A DNA stretch of 64,000 nt, taken from NCBI RefSeq assembly GCF_004376845.1, contig NZ_SNUW01000007.1, positions 62,001 to 126,000 of the forward strand. The letters run 5' to 3'. Source of the stretch: Psychromonas algarum. GTDB taxonomy: Bacteria; Pseudomonadota; Gammaproteobacteria; Enterobacterales; Psychromonadaceae. Shown in pieces: positions 46,158 to 55,778 of this stretch. The notes under the pieces are model-generated. The model did not search any database and had not been told where the DNA came from. It saw only the letters and a program-made list of their open reading frames with translations. Every line of letters begins with the position of its first letter. Positions within the stretch are counted from its first letter, which is position 1. The position numbers and the translations under genes were made by a program.

Positions 46158-47024
46158 TTAATTAACTAGTCTGATTTTTCTTAATTTACGTTTTTCAATA
46201 TATTGCCCCAATGAAGCGCCACCAATGATCAATAATAAGGTCACTAAATGAATAGGTTTTAAAGTAACCTCAGAAATAAATATAGCCATCCAGATAACTG
46301 ATAATAATGGAGCTAAATAAGCTAATGCACCAATGACTCTAGTGTCACCATGGCGTATAGCATAATCCCAAGTATAAAAACTCAACCCCATTGGCCCAAG
46401 CCCCAGCAAGGCAATAATAAAAAAGTCATAACTTGAAGGGATCACAGTTTGAATATCAGCAGTCAAAGCATAGCTACTTAACGCTAATATTCCTGATATT
46501 AAACAGAATCCAGCAACCGCGGACATTGGCATTTGTTTATAACTACGATTTGATAACGTATAAAAAGCCCATAATAAAGCAGCAATAAAAGCTTCTGTAT
46601 AACCCAACAAATCAGCATGATTAAATACAACGGGTTCTTGAGATAACATTAATATGATCCCACTAAAACCTAACAGTGCGCCTAGCACATGACCAAAATT
46701 AAGACGTGACTGTGTGAATAATGGTGTACCTAATACAATAAATAATGGCCATAAATATTGGATCATATTTACGCTCATTCCAGGCGCTCGAGAGAAAGCA
46801 TCAAAAAGTAAAAAATGATAACCAAACATACCTAATACTGCACTTGCCCATACTTTCCGAGGAAGTTGCCACTCACGCCAATGTTTTAATCCGGGTATAG
46901 ATGCAAACACTAAAACAAGACCAACAGAAAGTAACGAAGGAATATGATTAATAGATATGGTTAAAGTCGCTAAAGAAGACCACATTAATATGGTTAATAA
47001 TGCACTGATAGTTGCTTTATTCAT
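46158..47024 (-). CDS. EamA family (DMT superfamily) transporter
   Basis: 288 residues with ten hydrophobic segments in two EamA repeats. The first repeat ends near 130; the second includes EAFIAALLWAFYTLSNRS. DMT members export amino acids and metabolites; the substrate cannot be read here. The ATG at 47024 has AAGGA upstream; a GTG at 47042 is rejected. The operon with an IsfD-like reductase suggests it might export the reduced product, a guess only. Confidence 0.82.
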   Translation of the reverse strand: MNKATISALLTILMWSSLATLTISINHIPSLLSVGLVLVFASIPGLKHWREWQLPRKVWASAVLGMFGYHFLLFDAFSRAPGMSVNMIQYLWPLFIVLGTPLFTQSRLNFGHVLGALLGFSGIILMLSQEPVVFNHADLLGYTEAFIAALLWAFYTLSNRSYKQMPMSAVAGFCLISGILALSSYALTADIQTVIPSSYDFFIIALLGLGPMGLSFYTWDYAIRHGDTRVIGALAYLAPLLSVIWMAIFISEVTLKPIHLVTLLLIIGGASLGQYIEKRKLRKIRLVN

Positions 47025-47070
47025 GCCATCCTTTGCTGCCACTTCATAGAAGTTAAAAGATATGTTTTAT

Positions 47071-47089
47071 ATAAGATTGAATATCTTAT
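47071..47089. promoter_or_regulatory. Inverted repeat upstream of the EamA-SDR operon
   Basis: ATAAGAT and ATCTTAT (perfect 7-bp arms, five-base spacer) lie 47 bases before the EamA start. Apart from the Fur box at 47312-47330, nothing else stands out in the 401-base region 47025-47425. Confidence 0.4.
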
Positions 47090-47311
47090 CATCACAATTT
47101 AAATAAACACTAAAATATCAATACTTACGCAGTTCAATTTTTTTAGTAAAAAGTATTAGAATATGAGTGATTACCTTACTGTTCAATCATCAGTTTAATA
47201 AAATTGTCTTTAACAGCTCTCTTTTTAAAAAAGATCTAATAATTTTTCATACCCCTTATTAAATACTTTATTGCAAAAAAAAAACAAATCCGATACCATT
47301 CTCAAAAAAAT

Positions 47312-47330
47312 AACGATAATAATTATCATT
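47312..47330. promoter_or_regulatory. Fur box upstream of the siderophore locus
   Basis: AACGATAATAATTATCATT contains the 7-1-7 core cGATAAT-A-ATTATCa. A second half-like site TGATAATTACTA lies at 47360-47371. Position and match predict iron repression of the receptor gene at 47426 and the genes behind it. Confidence 0.8.
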
Positions 47331-47425
47331 AAGCTTAAGGTGGTATTAATTTAACATTAATGATAATTACTACCATTTACTTGATATACATCTTTACTCT
47401 TTTCTAATATAAAAACGTTGATAAA

Positions 47426-49576
47426 ATGAAATCGAATAATCTTATAAAAAATACAACAGCTAGTGTGTTAACGATTAGCTTACTTGCTTCAGCTACTGTT
47501 TACGCAGATCAAGAAGACAATCAAACCTACTCTCTTGAGACTGTTTCAGTCCTCGGTCAAACCTATCGTAATACAGCGACAAAAACCTCATTAGAAGTAG
47601 AAGAAACACCACAAGCAATTAATGTTGTTGATTCTGAGCAATTAGAAGAACGAAGTGTTAAATCACTTAACCAAGCATTACGTTACACTCCTGGTGTAAC
47701 AACTGAGCAAAAAGGTGCTTCGGTTACTATGTACGATACCTTTAATATTCGAGGCTTCAACGCAAAGCAAAGTTATTATGATGGATTGGCATTACAATCA
47801 TTAACTGGATGGAACCTACAACCACAAATTGATCCTATTGCGATTCAACAAGTAGAAGTATTTAAAGGGCCAACATCTGTTTTATATGGTGCAATGCCTC
47901 CAGGTGGTATGGTTAATATGATTGCAAAATCACCACAATCAGAAAGCAAAACAGATCTCGGTGTAGCAACAGGTAGCCGCAACTTACAACAAGCTTCTAT
48001 CGATTCAACAGGTCAAATAGGCGAAAGTAATGTCGACTACCGTTTTATTGGTCTTGCAAGAAAACAAGATGGGCAGGTTAACGGCACAGAAGAAGAACGT
48101 TATGTCATTGCACCTTCTTTAAATTGGCATATCAACGACAATACATTATTAAATGTAAGCTTATATTATCAAAATGATCCAGCAATGGGGATGAATTCAG
48201 CAATGCCAGCATCAGGCATGTTGGTAGATAACCCTAACGGCAATACTAATCCAAATACATCTGTAGGTGATAAAAATTGGAGCTCATTTGAGCGAGAAGT
48301 TTTTCTTGTTGGTTATAAATTTGAACATTCATTCAATAATAATGTAACTTTTTTACAAAATTTCCGTTATATGAAAGCCGATCTAGAGCAGAAAAATACC
48401 TATCACGTAGCAAGTAATTTTGATGCAACAACGGGTAATTTAGATCGTAATATTTATGATACAAGTGAAAGTTCTGAAGGTATTGTTATTGATAACCAAT
48501 TATCGGTAAAAGTAAATACAGGTATTATTGAACATAATTTATTGTTTGGCCTTGATTATCAAAAATTAGATGGGGACTCGGCATACAACGAATATGGTAC
48601 CACTAGCCAATTTAGTACATTTAATATATTTACCCCTAATAACAACATGATCGACCCTTCTCAACTTTCCGCAACCTATAGCGGAAAAGATAAAGTGACA
48701 CTTGAACAAGTTGGTGCCTACTTCCAAGATCAAATTCGTTTAAATAACTGGGTGCTGATTGGTGGTGGACGTTTTGATAAATTCAAATCAAGCAGTGATT
48801 ATTCTGATAATTATGCCAATACATATTCAGAAGCTGATCAATCTAAATTCTCTTACCGTGTTGGAGGACTTTATCAGTTTGATAATGGCGTATCTCCTTT
48901 TGTAAGTTACGCAACAAGTTTTGAACCGACATCAAGTACAGCAGGACAAAATTACGAACCAGAATTAGGTCAACAAATTGAACTAGGTGTGAAATATATG
49001 GCACCAGACATGTCTAAATCAGGAACGATTTCTGCATTTAACATTGTCAAAAGTGATGCTTTAATGGCTGACCCAACTAATCCATGGGGTAATAAGTTAC
49101 AAGTAGGTGAAGTCACATCTCGTGGTATAGAGCTTGAAGGTCAGTGGTACTTAACAGACTCTTTAGATGTTACCGCAAACTATACTTACCTAGATGTAGA
49201 AATAACAGAAGATAGTACAAATGGTCTACAAGGTACAACACCTATCTACGTGCCTAAAAATGCAGCAAATTTATGGGCAAACTACCTTATTTATGATGGT
49301 GTACTTGGTGGAACAAGAGCGAGTACAGGTGTACGTTATGTAGGTGAAATGGAGATGGATGCAACGAATACACAGGGGAAAGTTCCTGATTATACTGTGG
49401 TTGATCTTTCTTTTGGATATGACTTTGCTTACTTAACAAATTCAATGAGTGGCATGACAGCAAATCTAAGTATTAACAATTTATTTAATACAGAATCTTA
49501 TACCTGTTATGACGAATTTAACTGTTGGTACGGCGCTGAGCGTAGCGCAGAACTTGCACTTAATTATAGCTTCTAA
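47426..49576 (+). CDS. TonB-dependent siderophore receptor
   Basis: 716 residues. A signal peptide (about 1-27, ending ATVYA) and a plug domain (ETPQAINVVDSEQLEERSVKSL near 60, GPTSVLYGAMPPGGMVNMI near 155) precede a 22-strand barrel ending in the aromatic residue F (NYSF). The plug resembles FhuE/FoxA-type hydroxamate receptors. It takes ferri-siderophore across the outer membrane. First gene after the Fur box. Several cysteines in a late loop (SYTCYDEFNCWYG) are unusual but seen in related receptors. Confidence 0.92.
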   Translation: MKSNNLIKNTTASVLTISLLASATVYADQEDNQTYSLETVSVLGQTYRNTATKTSLEVEETPQAINVVDSEQLEERSVKSLNQALRYTPGVTTEQKGASVTMYDTFNIRGFNAKQSYYDGLALQSLTGWNLQPQIDPIAIQQVEVFKGPTSVLYGAMPPGGMVNMIAKSPQSESKTDLGVATGSRNLQQASIDSTGQIGESNVDYRFIGLARKQDGQVNGTEEERYVIAPSLNWHINDNTLLNVSLYYQNDPAMGMNSAMPASGMLVDNPNGNTNPNTSVGDKNWSSFEREVFLVGYKFEHSFNNNVTFLQNFRYMKADLEQKNTYHVASNFDATTGNLDRNIYDTSESSEGIVIDNQLSVKVNTGIIEHNLLFGLDYQKLDGDSAYNEYGTTSQFSTFNIFTPNNNMIDPSQLSATYSGKDKVTLEQVGAYFQDQIRLNNWVLIGGGRFDKFKSSSDYSDNYANTYSEADQSKFSYRVGGLYQFDNGVSPFVSYATSFEPTSSTAGQNYEPELGQQIELGVKYMAPDMSKSGTISAFNIVKSDALMADPTNPWGNKLQVGEVTSRGIELEGQWYLTDSLDVTANYTYLDVEITEDSTNGLQGTTPIYVPKNAANLWANYLIYDGVLGGTRASTGVRYVGEMEMDATNTQGKVPDYTVVDLSFGYDFAYLTNSMSGMTANLSINNLFNTESYTCYDEFNCWYGAERSAELALNYSF

Positions 49577-49612
49577 AGATTTGGTGGCTTATGCCGCCTT
49601 CTTGGATAACTA

Positions 49613-50377
49613 ATGCAATATATTTCTGATAATAAGCAAAATCTCACACCTATTCTTGATTTGTGTAGACACGCTATACCTTATCTTGATGGTAAGTTTG
49701 AAAGTGATGAGATGACGCTTATTAACAATACAAGCGATATCAATGAATTAGAATCATCGGCAGATTGGCTTATAGGAAATGATCGAGATCGTTTAACAAT
49801 ACAAGCGTTAAGAAATGATCTAGAGGGTGAATTTCCTAAAGCTGGTCATGCTTATTTTATCGCTCGCAGTTGGCAATTATTATGCTGGCAACCTATAAAT
49901 ATCGCCTTTATCTCTATTTATGGGCTCAAACAACTTCCTGATTTCAGTAGTTTTAAACAACAGAGACAACACAACTCCATTTTTGGTTTTACCTTTAAAA
50001 GTAATGCCATTGCTACAGGGGAAGTTGAACAATTAATTCCACTTGCTTCTGCACAACTACAGCCATTATTTGAACATTACCGTGTGCAATTGGATTCTTT
50101 ATGGCGTTGCCGTCCTGGTTACGTACAGCGTTTTATTGTCGACTGGATACTAAGTAATTTACTAAAAGTACGCCATTTACTGCCTGAATTTAATGATCAA
50201 AATATACTAGATCATGCTCGATTATGGGTTAAAGGAATGGGCCTACCAGAAAAACATATCAAGTCATCATTAGTGATCAAAGAACAAAGCCCAATTTCAC
50301 ATATTCGAAGTAGTTGCTGCCTTGCTTATAAAGTGAATGACAGACTTTGTTCAAACTGCCCTAAGTTACATAAATAA
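49613..50377 (+). CDS. FhuF-like siderophore-iron reductase
   Basis: 254 residues; the C terminus has the [2Fe-2S] cysteine pattern SSCCLAYKVNDRLCSNC, CC-x10-C-x2-C, of FhuF. FhuF reduces ferric iron held by hydroxamate siderophores in the cytoplasm. The N-terminal part (DWLIGNDRDRLT, YFIARSWQLLCWQPINI) is the variable part of the family. It lies between the receptor and ABC genes, as expected for intracellular release of iron. Confidence 0.85.
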   Translation: MQYISDNKQNLTPILDLCRHAIPYLDGKFESDEMTLINNTSDINELESSADWLIGNDRDRLTIQALRNDLEGEFPKAGHAYFIARSWQLLCWQPINIAFISIYGLKQLPDFSSFKQQRQHNSIFGFTFKSNAIATGEVEQLIPLASAQLQPLFEHYRVQLDSLWRCRPGYVQRFIVDWILSNLLKVRHLLPEFNDQNILDHARLWVKGMGLPEKHIKSSLVIKEQSPISHIRSSCCLAYKVNDRLCSNCPKLHK

Positions 50378-50409
50378 CAATAATAATAATAATAAGATAT
50401 TTTAAAATC

Positions 50410-51258
50410 ATGACAATTAAATCAAAAAGAGCGAAATCACCTATTAGTTTAACGACTGAGGCACTTGTTGTTGGATATGACAAAGCAATTGTGAAAGATG
50501 TTGATCTTGCTATTGAAGCTGGAAAGATGAGTGTATTAATTGGCTCTAATGGTTGTGGAAAATCTACTCTGTTAAAATGCTTAGCTCGAGTACTTAAACC
50601 AATGAGCGGACAAGTATTACTCAATCAACAATCTATTCATACTCTACCCGCCAAACAAGTAGCTAAAACCATGGCTCTGTTGCCGCAAGGCCCTATTGCA
50701 CCAGAAGGTTTATCTGTTAAAGAATTAGTTGCACAAGGAAGATACCCACATCAAAGTTTTTTTAAACAGTGGAGCATTGAAGATGAAGCTGCAGTCACTG
50801 AAGCGATGCAAATGGCAAATATCGAAGAACTTGCAGACTTAGCAATCACAGATTTATCGGGTGGACAAAGACAACGTTGCTGGATAGCGATGGTATTAGC
50901 ACAACAAACCGATATTATTTTACTTGATGAACCTACCACTTATTTAGATCTTAAAGTGCAAGTTGACCTATTAGAATTATTACGTGACATGGCACATCAA
51001 CATCAGCGAACATTAGTCATTGTTTTACATGAGTTAAATCTAGCTGCGACTTATGCGGATCAATTGATCATGATGAAAAATGGTGAAATATATGCACAAG
51101 GCACACCCCAACAAGTATTTAATGCAAACAATCTAAAAGCAGTATTTGGACTTTCAGCAAAAGTGATAAAAGACCTTGAGTCTAACTCACTCATTTGCGT
51201 ACCTAGTAATACAAGTAACAATGTAAGTAATAATGAAAACAATAAGGCGGGACTATGA
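50410..51258 (+). CDS. Siderophore ABC transporter ATPase
   Basis: 282 residues. Walker A is GSNGCGKSTLLK, the signature LSGGQRQRCWIAMVLAQ and Walker B IILLDEPTTYLD; the H-loop is VLHELN. It belongs to the FepC/FhuC group. A short (AAT)n run precedes the gene. The stop overlaps the start of the first permease gene (ATGA), indicating translational coupling. Confidence 0.93.
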   Translation: MTIKSKRAKSPISLTTEALVVGYDKAIVKDVDLAIEAGKMSVLIGSNGCGKSTLLKCLARVLKPMSGQVLLNQQSIHTLPAKQVAKTMALLPQGPIAPEGLSVKELVAQGRYPHQSFFKQWSIEDEAAVTEAMQMANIEELADLAITDLSGGQRQRCWIAMVLAQQTDIILLDEPTTYLDLKVQVDLLELLRDMAHQHQRTLVIVLHELNLAATYADQLIMMKNGEIYAQGTPQQVFNANNLKAVFGLSAKVIKDLESNSLICVPSNTSNNVSNNENNKAGL

Positions 51259-52253
51259 AACGCCAGAAATGGTTAAGTTACACTGGCATTATGATCATGC
51301 TGGTACTGCTTACCCTTACCTTTATTTGGCATTTATCCATCGGTACAAAAACGATCCCTATTAGTGACTTAATACATTCTTTTTATGCCTATGACGAAAG
51401 TAACTTTAATCATTTAATTATTCAGGAGTTACGCTTTCCTCGTGCTCTTATTGCTGCTTGTGTGGGGGCTTGTTTAGCCGTTGCCGGTGCTTTGATGCAA
51501 GGTGTAACACGTAATCCATTAGCGGATCCTGGTTTATTAGGCATGATGACAGGCGGTGCTCTCGCTGTGGTTTATTGGTCAACTTTTGTGGATGTAGATT
51601 CATTAGTTTGGTTACCTTTAATCGCTGCTATTGGTTCATTAGTAAGCGCAATGATTGTTTGGAGTATCGCATCTCGAGCACCTGGCGGCCTGACCTCACT
51701 TAACTTGATATTGGCTGGATCTGCATTTACTGCTTTTTCAGCCGCTTTGCTGGCTATCCACCATTTAATTGATCAACAAACTTTTGAAGAAATGCGTACT
51801 TGGTTAGTAGGTTCATTATTAGCAAGTAATATTGATATTTTTTACTGGTGTCTTCCATGGATAGTTATCGGTTTATTAGCCGCTATCATACTTGCTCCTA
51901 GTGTTACTGCATTATCAATGGGTGAGGAAGTTGCGACTGGTTTAGGTATCAATATCAAAAAACGTAAATGGCAATTATTGATCTGCGTGGTGATATTAAC
52001 TTCTGTTTCCATTGCCCTTGCTGGCCCATTAGGTTTTATTGGCTTAGTCATTCCACATGTTGTGCGTTTTTTTGTGGGCGCAGATTATCGTTGGATAATA
52101 CCTTACTGTATCTTGTTAGGCGCTATTTACCTCTTGTTCATTGATAGTATTGCAAGATGGATAATTCAGCCACAAGAAGTCGCAACAGGATTAATCACTG
52201 TCTTAATTGGTGCACCGTTATTTGTTTTATTAGTTAAAATGAAGGTGCGTTAA
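51255..52253 (+). CDS. Siderophore ABC permease, FecCD family (first)
   Basis: 332 residues with nine or ten membrane segments. GALMQGVTRNPLADPGLLGMM near 94 and GPLGFIGLVIPHVVRFFVG near 258 are the BtuC/FepD signatures. It starts inside the ATPase stop and its own stop overlaps the next ATG (TAATG). Confidence 0.92.
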   Translation: MKRQKWLSYTGIMIMLVLLTLTFIWHLSIGTKTIPISDLIHSFYAYDESNFNHLIIQELRFPRALIAACVGACLAVAGALMQGVTRNPLADPGLLGMMTGGALAVVYWSTFVDVDSLVWLPLIAAIGSLVSAMIVWSIASRAPGGLTSLNLILAGSAFTAFSAALLAIHHLIDQQTFEEMRTWLVGSLLASNIDIFYWCLPWIVIGLLAAIILAPSVTALSMGEEVATGLGINIKKRKWQLLICVVILTSVSIALAGPLGFIGLVIPHVVRFFVGADYRWIIPYCILLGAIYLLFIDSIARWIIQPQEVATGLITVLIGAPLFVLLVKMKVR

Positions 52254-53290
52254 TGTTATTTACTTTGCGTTTATTCAAACAAGGCTTATCACTGCAGTTT
52301 GTTACCTTAGCAGTGTTATGGTGCTTTATTCTCCTAGCCATATTATTTATAACATTGGCAGTTAGTGCTACGACTGGAAGCTATCCTCTTTCTTTACATG
52401 ACAGTGTTTCCACCCTACTTGGACAAAATCAATGGCTGATAGATTCACAAGCAAGCTTAATTGTTTGGGAATTTAGATTACCAAGAAGTTTGGTAGCAAT
52501 TCTAAGTGGTGCCTTATTTGGATTATCAGGGGCACTATTACAAAATATGACACGTAATCCATTAGCAGATCCAAGCTTAGTTGGCATAAGCCAAGGTGCT
52601 GCATTAGCAGTGGTTATCTTAACGATTGTCTTCCCTGAATATATTGATACTTGGCGTGAAATAGCAGCATTTTCAGGTGCTATTTTTGTCGCTATGATTA
52701 TTCAATTATTACGAGGTAAAGGTCACCCTCTTAAATTTATTTTACTAGGAATTGGTGTTGCAGCTTTTATCAGTGCCATTATATCAACCTTGCTTACCTA
52801 CGGGGATATTCAATCTGCGATGGATGCCCTTTCATGGCTTGCAGGTAGTGTGCATTCAGCTAGTTGGCATGACGTTAGCATTTTAAGCATTGCTCTTTTT
52901 ATAGTCTGTTGTATTGCACTTTATCAAGCAAGAACAATGTCGGTTATTGGCTTGGGTGATGAAGTGGCAATTGGTTTAGGTACAAATCTAAAAAAAGTAA
53001 TGCTTATACAACTTACGCTCTCTGTTGCAGCGGCAGCTATTGCAACAGCAGTGGTTGGCCCAATTGGTTTTATCGGTCTACTAGCACCACATCTAGCACG
53101 TAATATTGTCCGTAGTGGCCCAGCTAATCACTTAATATTAACTGCATTAGTTGGTGCACTTTTAGTTTTAGTTGCAGATATTATTGGGAAAACTGTCTTT
53201 GCTCCAACACAACTTGCAGCAGGCTTAGTTACCTCATTAATTGGCGCACCATTATTTGCTTACTTATTAATAAAAAACAATCATAAATAA
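52253..53290 (+). CDS. Siderophore ABC permease, FecCD family (second)
   Basis: 345 residues, the FepG-like partner. GALLQNMTRNPLADPSLVGIS near 96 and GPIGFIGLLAPHLARNIV near 268 mark the family. The TAATG overlap couples translation to the first permease. The two permeases form the heterodimeric channel. Confidence 0.92.
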   Translation: MLFTLRLFKQGLSLQFVTLAVLWCFILLAILFITLAVSATTGSYPLSLHDSVSTLLGQNQWLIDSQASLIVWEFRLPRSLVAILSGALFGLSGALLQNMTRNPLADPSLVGISQGAALAVVILTIVFPEYIDTWREIAAFSGAIFVAMIIQLLRGKGHPLKFILLGIGVAAFISAIISTLLTYGDIQSAMDALSWLAGSVHSASWHDVSILSIALFIVCCIALYQARTMSVIGLGDEVAIGLGTNLKKVMLIQLTLSVAAAAIATAVVGPIGFIGLLAPHLARNIVRSGPANHLILTALVGALLVLVADIIGKTVFAPTQLAAGLVTSLIGAPLFAYLLIKNNHK

Positions 53291-53311
53291 TAATGAAAAA
53301 GAGAAAATAAA

Positions 53312-54238
53312 ATGAAATGGATATTAGGTTTTTTCACCTTATGGATAAGCAGTTATGCATTGGCTTTTCCAATTAATATTGAACATAAATATGGAACATT
53401 AACCATTGAGCAAAAACCTCTACGAGTAGTCTCTGTTGGTTTCAGTGATCAAGATGATATTCTCTCATTTGGTATCAAACCTATTGCGATCCGTGATTGG
53501 TATGGTAATCAACCCTACGGTGTCTGGCCTTGGGCACAAAAAAAATTAGGCGATAGCAAACCATTATTACTGGATCCCAACCTACTAGATTATGAAGCAA
53601 TCGCAGCGTTAAAACCTGACTTAATTATTGGTCTTTCAGCGGGCATGAATAAAAAGGAATATCAAAAACTGAATGCGATTGCACCTACATTAGCGCAACC
53701 ACAAGGCTATAGTAATTGGACAATTCCTTGGAATGTCCGCCATCTGCTCATAGGGCAAGCTTTAGGTTTTACAGAACAAGCAAAAGCACATATACAGTCA
53801 TTACAAAATAGAATAGAAACTGTAAAAAAAGAACATCCTGAATTTAAAGGAAAAACAGCAGCAGTTGCTTTTTATTACAACAAGCAACCAGGGGCTTATG
53901 CGAGTAAAGATTTACGCTCACAATTTTTAATTGATCTTGGATTTGTTATCCCAAATGAAATAGACCAACTCGCGGGCGATGCTTTTTATGCTTCTTTTAG
54001 TGAAGAAAGATTAGATCTTTTAAATAATGATATTGTGGTTTGGTTAGCTTCTGAAAAAAGTATTAATCAAGCAAGCACTGCTGTATTCCGTACTCGTATG
54101 CCATTTTATAAAAACAAAAAAGAATATTTTACCGGTGATATTGTAGGAGGGGCATTCTCATTATTTAACTACCTTTCTATTCAGTATTTATTAGATGAAA
54201 TGGTGCCGGAATTATCTAAAATAACTAAAACAGAATAA
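53312..54238 (+). CDS. Siderophore-binding periplasmic protein
   Basis: 308 residues with a signal peptide (MKWILGFFTLWISSYALA). It belongs to the two-domain FepB/BtuF class: VVSVGFSDQDDILSFGIKPIAI near 38 and LDYEAIAALKPDLIIGL near 95 are family features. No lipobox cysteine is present, so it is a soluble periplasmic protein. Last gene of the iron locus; the ligand is probably the same siderophore as the receptor. Confidence 0.9.
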   Translation: MKWILGFFTLWISSYALAFPINIEHKYGTLTIEQKPLRVVSVGFSDQDDILSFGIKPIAIRDWYGNQPYGVWPWAQKKLGDSKPLLLDPNLLDYEAIAALKPDLIIGLSAGMNKKEYQKLNAIAPTLAQPQGYSNWTIPWNVRHLLIGQALGFTEQAKAHIQSLQNRIETVKKEHPEFKGKTAAVAFYYNKQPGAYASKDLRSQFLIDLGFVIPNEIDQLAGDAFYASFSEERLDLLNNDIVVWLASEKSINQASTAVFRTRMPFYKNKKEYFTGDIVGGAFSLFNYLSIQYLLDEMVPELSKITKTE

Positions 54239-54245
54239 AGCTAAA

Positions 54246-54280
54246 ATTCGCAGGCTAATATTATTTATTACCCTGCGAAT
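54246..54280. terminator. Hairpin between the iron locus and ygjV
   Basis: ATTCGCAGG and CCTGCGAAT (9 bp, 17-base loop) lie between convergent genes; there is no T tract, so efficiency is uncertain. Confidence 0.5.
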
Positions 54281-54294
54281 AACATTAAGCTATG

Positions 54295-54819
54295 TTAATG
54301 ACTCTCTAATATTTTATCTGCCTGACGTTGCTCTCGTAATAAACGGACAATGGTAACCAGGTTAATGCTAATCAGCGTTGCTTCTAATAAAGTGCCACCA
54401 ATTGAACCAATCAAAATATTATTAGTTAACCAACACATTGCCCCCAGTATAAATGCAATCCGCATTGGAATACCTTTTAATACAAAAACGGCATAAGTTC
54501 CAATCATCACACCAAATATTGACCACATATCCCAGATGCTGTCAGCTAAATATAAACCACTCGCTAACCCCACAAGAATAAAAAATGCAGCCACTCTTTT
54601 TGATGAAACATAAATAGCCGTTCCCGTACGAACAGCAGAAAGTAATGCACTCATTGCAGAAACAATAGAGCCCATTAAGATGAAGTGCAGTAAGTGATTC
54701 ACATTAAAAATCAACATAACGATTTTCAGTTTTTTATCGTCTTTTTGATAAAAGGCATATACACCAAGTGCATAACTCACAAAACCTAATGTTTGTGCGA
54801 TCACGTGTTGATCAATCAT
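54295..54819 (-). CDS. ygjV: YgjV family inner-membrane protein
   Basis: 174 residues, five or six hydrophobic segments. The N-terminal QTLGFVSYALGVYAFYQKDDKKLK and the DSIWDMWSIFGVMIGTYAVF block are those of YgjV. Function is unknown. In E. coli ygjV lies next to uxaCA, and here it is the last gene of the minus-strand run that includes uxaC, which hints at a link to hexuronate use. Confidence 0.8.
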   Translation of the reverse strand: MIDQHVIAQTLGFVSYALGVYAFYQKDDKKLKIVMLIFNVNHLLHFILMGSIVSAMSALLSAVRTGTAIYVSSKRVAAFFILVGLASGLYLADSIWDMWSIFGVMIGTYAVFVLKGIPMRIAFILGAMCWLTNNILIGSIGGTLLEATLISINLVTIVRLLREQRQADKILESH

Positions 54820-54856
54820 ATTGTACTCAATTTTTAAAGGTCACAGGCAACGCCTA

Positions 54857-55618
54857 CTATCGAGCTAGCCAACCACCATCAACTGCAATTGTATAACCAT
54901 TAATATAATCAGCGGCTTTAGAAGCTAAGAAAACACAAGGACCAGCAATATCTTCAGAAGTCCCCCAACGTCCAGCTGGAATGCGTTCAAGAATTGCCGA
55001 ATTACGCTCTTCATCTGCTCTTAAAGCAGTCGTATTATTAGTGGCCATATAACCAGGAGCAATCGCATTAACATTAATATTAAATTTAGCCCACTCATTT
55101 GCCATCGCCCGGGTGATCCCCATGACAGCACTTTTTGACGCAGTGTAAGACGGTACGCGGATACCACCTTGGAATGACAGCATAGAAGCGATATTAATAA
55201 TTTTTCCACCATCACCTTGAGCAATAAATTGTTTTGCAACAGCTTGTGACATAAAGAAAACAGTTTTACTATTTACGTTCATTACGTCATCCCAATTTTC
55301 TTCAGAAAATTCAAGCGCATCTTCACGGCGAATGATCCCAGCGTTGTTGACTAAAATATCAATTCTCCCAAAAGTAGATACTGTTTGTTCAATAATATGA
55401 GGAATATCATCTTGCTTGCTAAGGTCTGCACGTACTGCTAAAAATTGATGTCCAGCAGCTTTCATTTTTTCCATTGTTTCAGTTGGTTCTCTGCGATTTA
55501 TGCCAACAACTTTGCAGCCTGCTTCAGCTAAACCAAGTGCCATTGCTTGCCCTAAACCAGTGTTACAACCTGTCACGATAGCAACTTTATCCTGTAAATT
55601 TAAAGAATCTAAAATCAT
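54857..55618 (-). CDS. kduD: 2-dehydro-3-deoxy-D-gluconate 5-dehydrogenase (copy 1)
   Basis: 253-residue SDR. TGCNTGLGQ (16-24) is the nucleotide loop; catalytic S145, Y158 and K162. FSEENWDDVMNVNSKTVFF and the C-terminal DGGWLAR are KduD features. The enzyme interconverts 2,5-diketo-3-deoxygluconate and 2-keto-3-deoxygluconate (KDG). The start has GGGG upstream. It is 160 bases downstream of the lyase gene and 37 bases upstream of ygjV. A close second copy is at 60459-61220. Confidence 0.9.
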   Translation of the reverse strand: MILDSLNLQDKVAIVTGCNTGLGQAMALGLAEAGCKVVGINRREPTETMEKMKAAGHQFLAVRADLSKQDDIPHIIEQTVSTFGRIDILVNNAGIIRREDALEFSEENWDDVMNVNSKTVFFMSQAVAKQFIAQGDGGKIINIASMLSFQGGIRVPSYTASKSAVMGITRAMANEWAKFNINVNAIAPGYMATNNTTALRADEERNSAILERIPAGRWGTSEDIAGPCVFLASKAADYINGYTIAVDGGWLAR

Positions 55619-55778
55619 ATAAGCACCCCTATAAAATGTAGTTTATTTTTGATTTACCCAGATTAACTGATTATAAAAATGAATATAACAGCCTAGTAGA
55701 CATATTCACTAAGCAGCCACCTCAGTTACATTTTAAAAGTATCCTTTAGATAAAGACATCATCAGCTAAATAAACTTT

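Noticed and set aside
50383-50397. AAT trinucleotide run as a possible phase-variable repeat
   Set aside because: It is only about five units, lies between genes, and a change in a three-base unit would not shift a frame.
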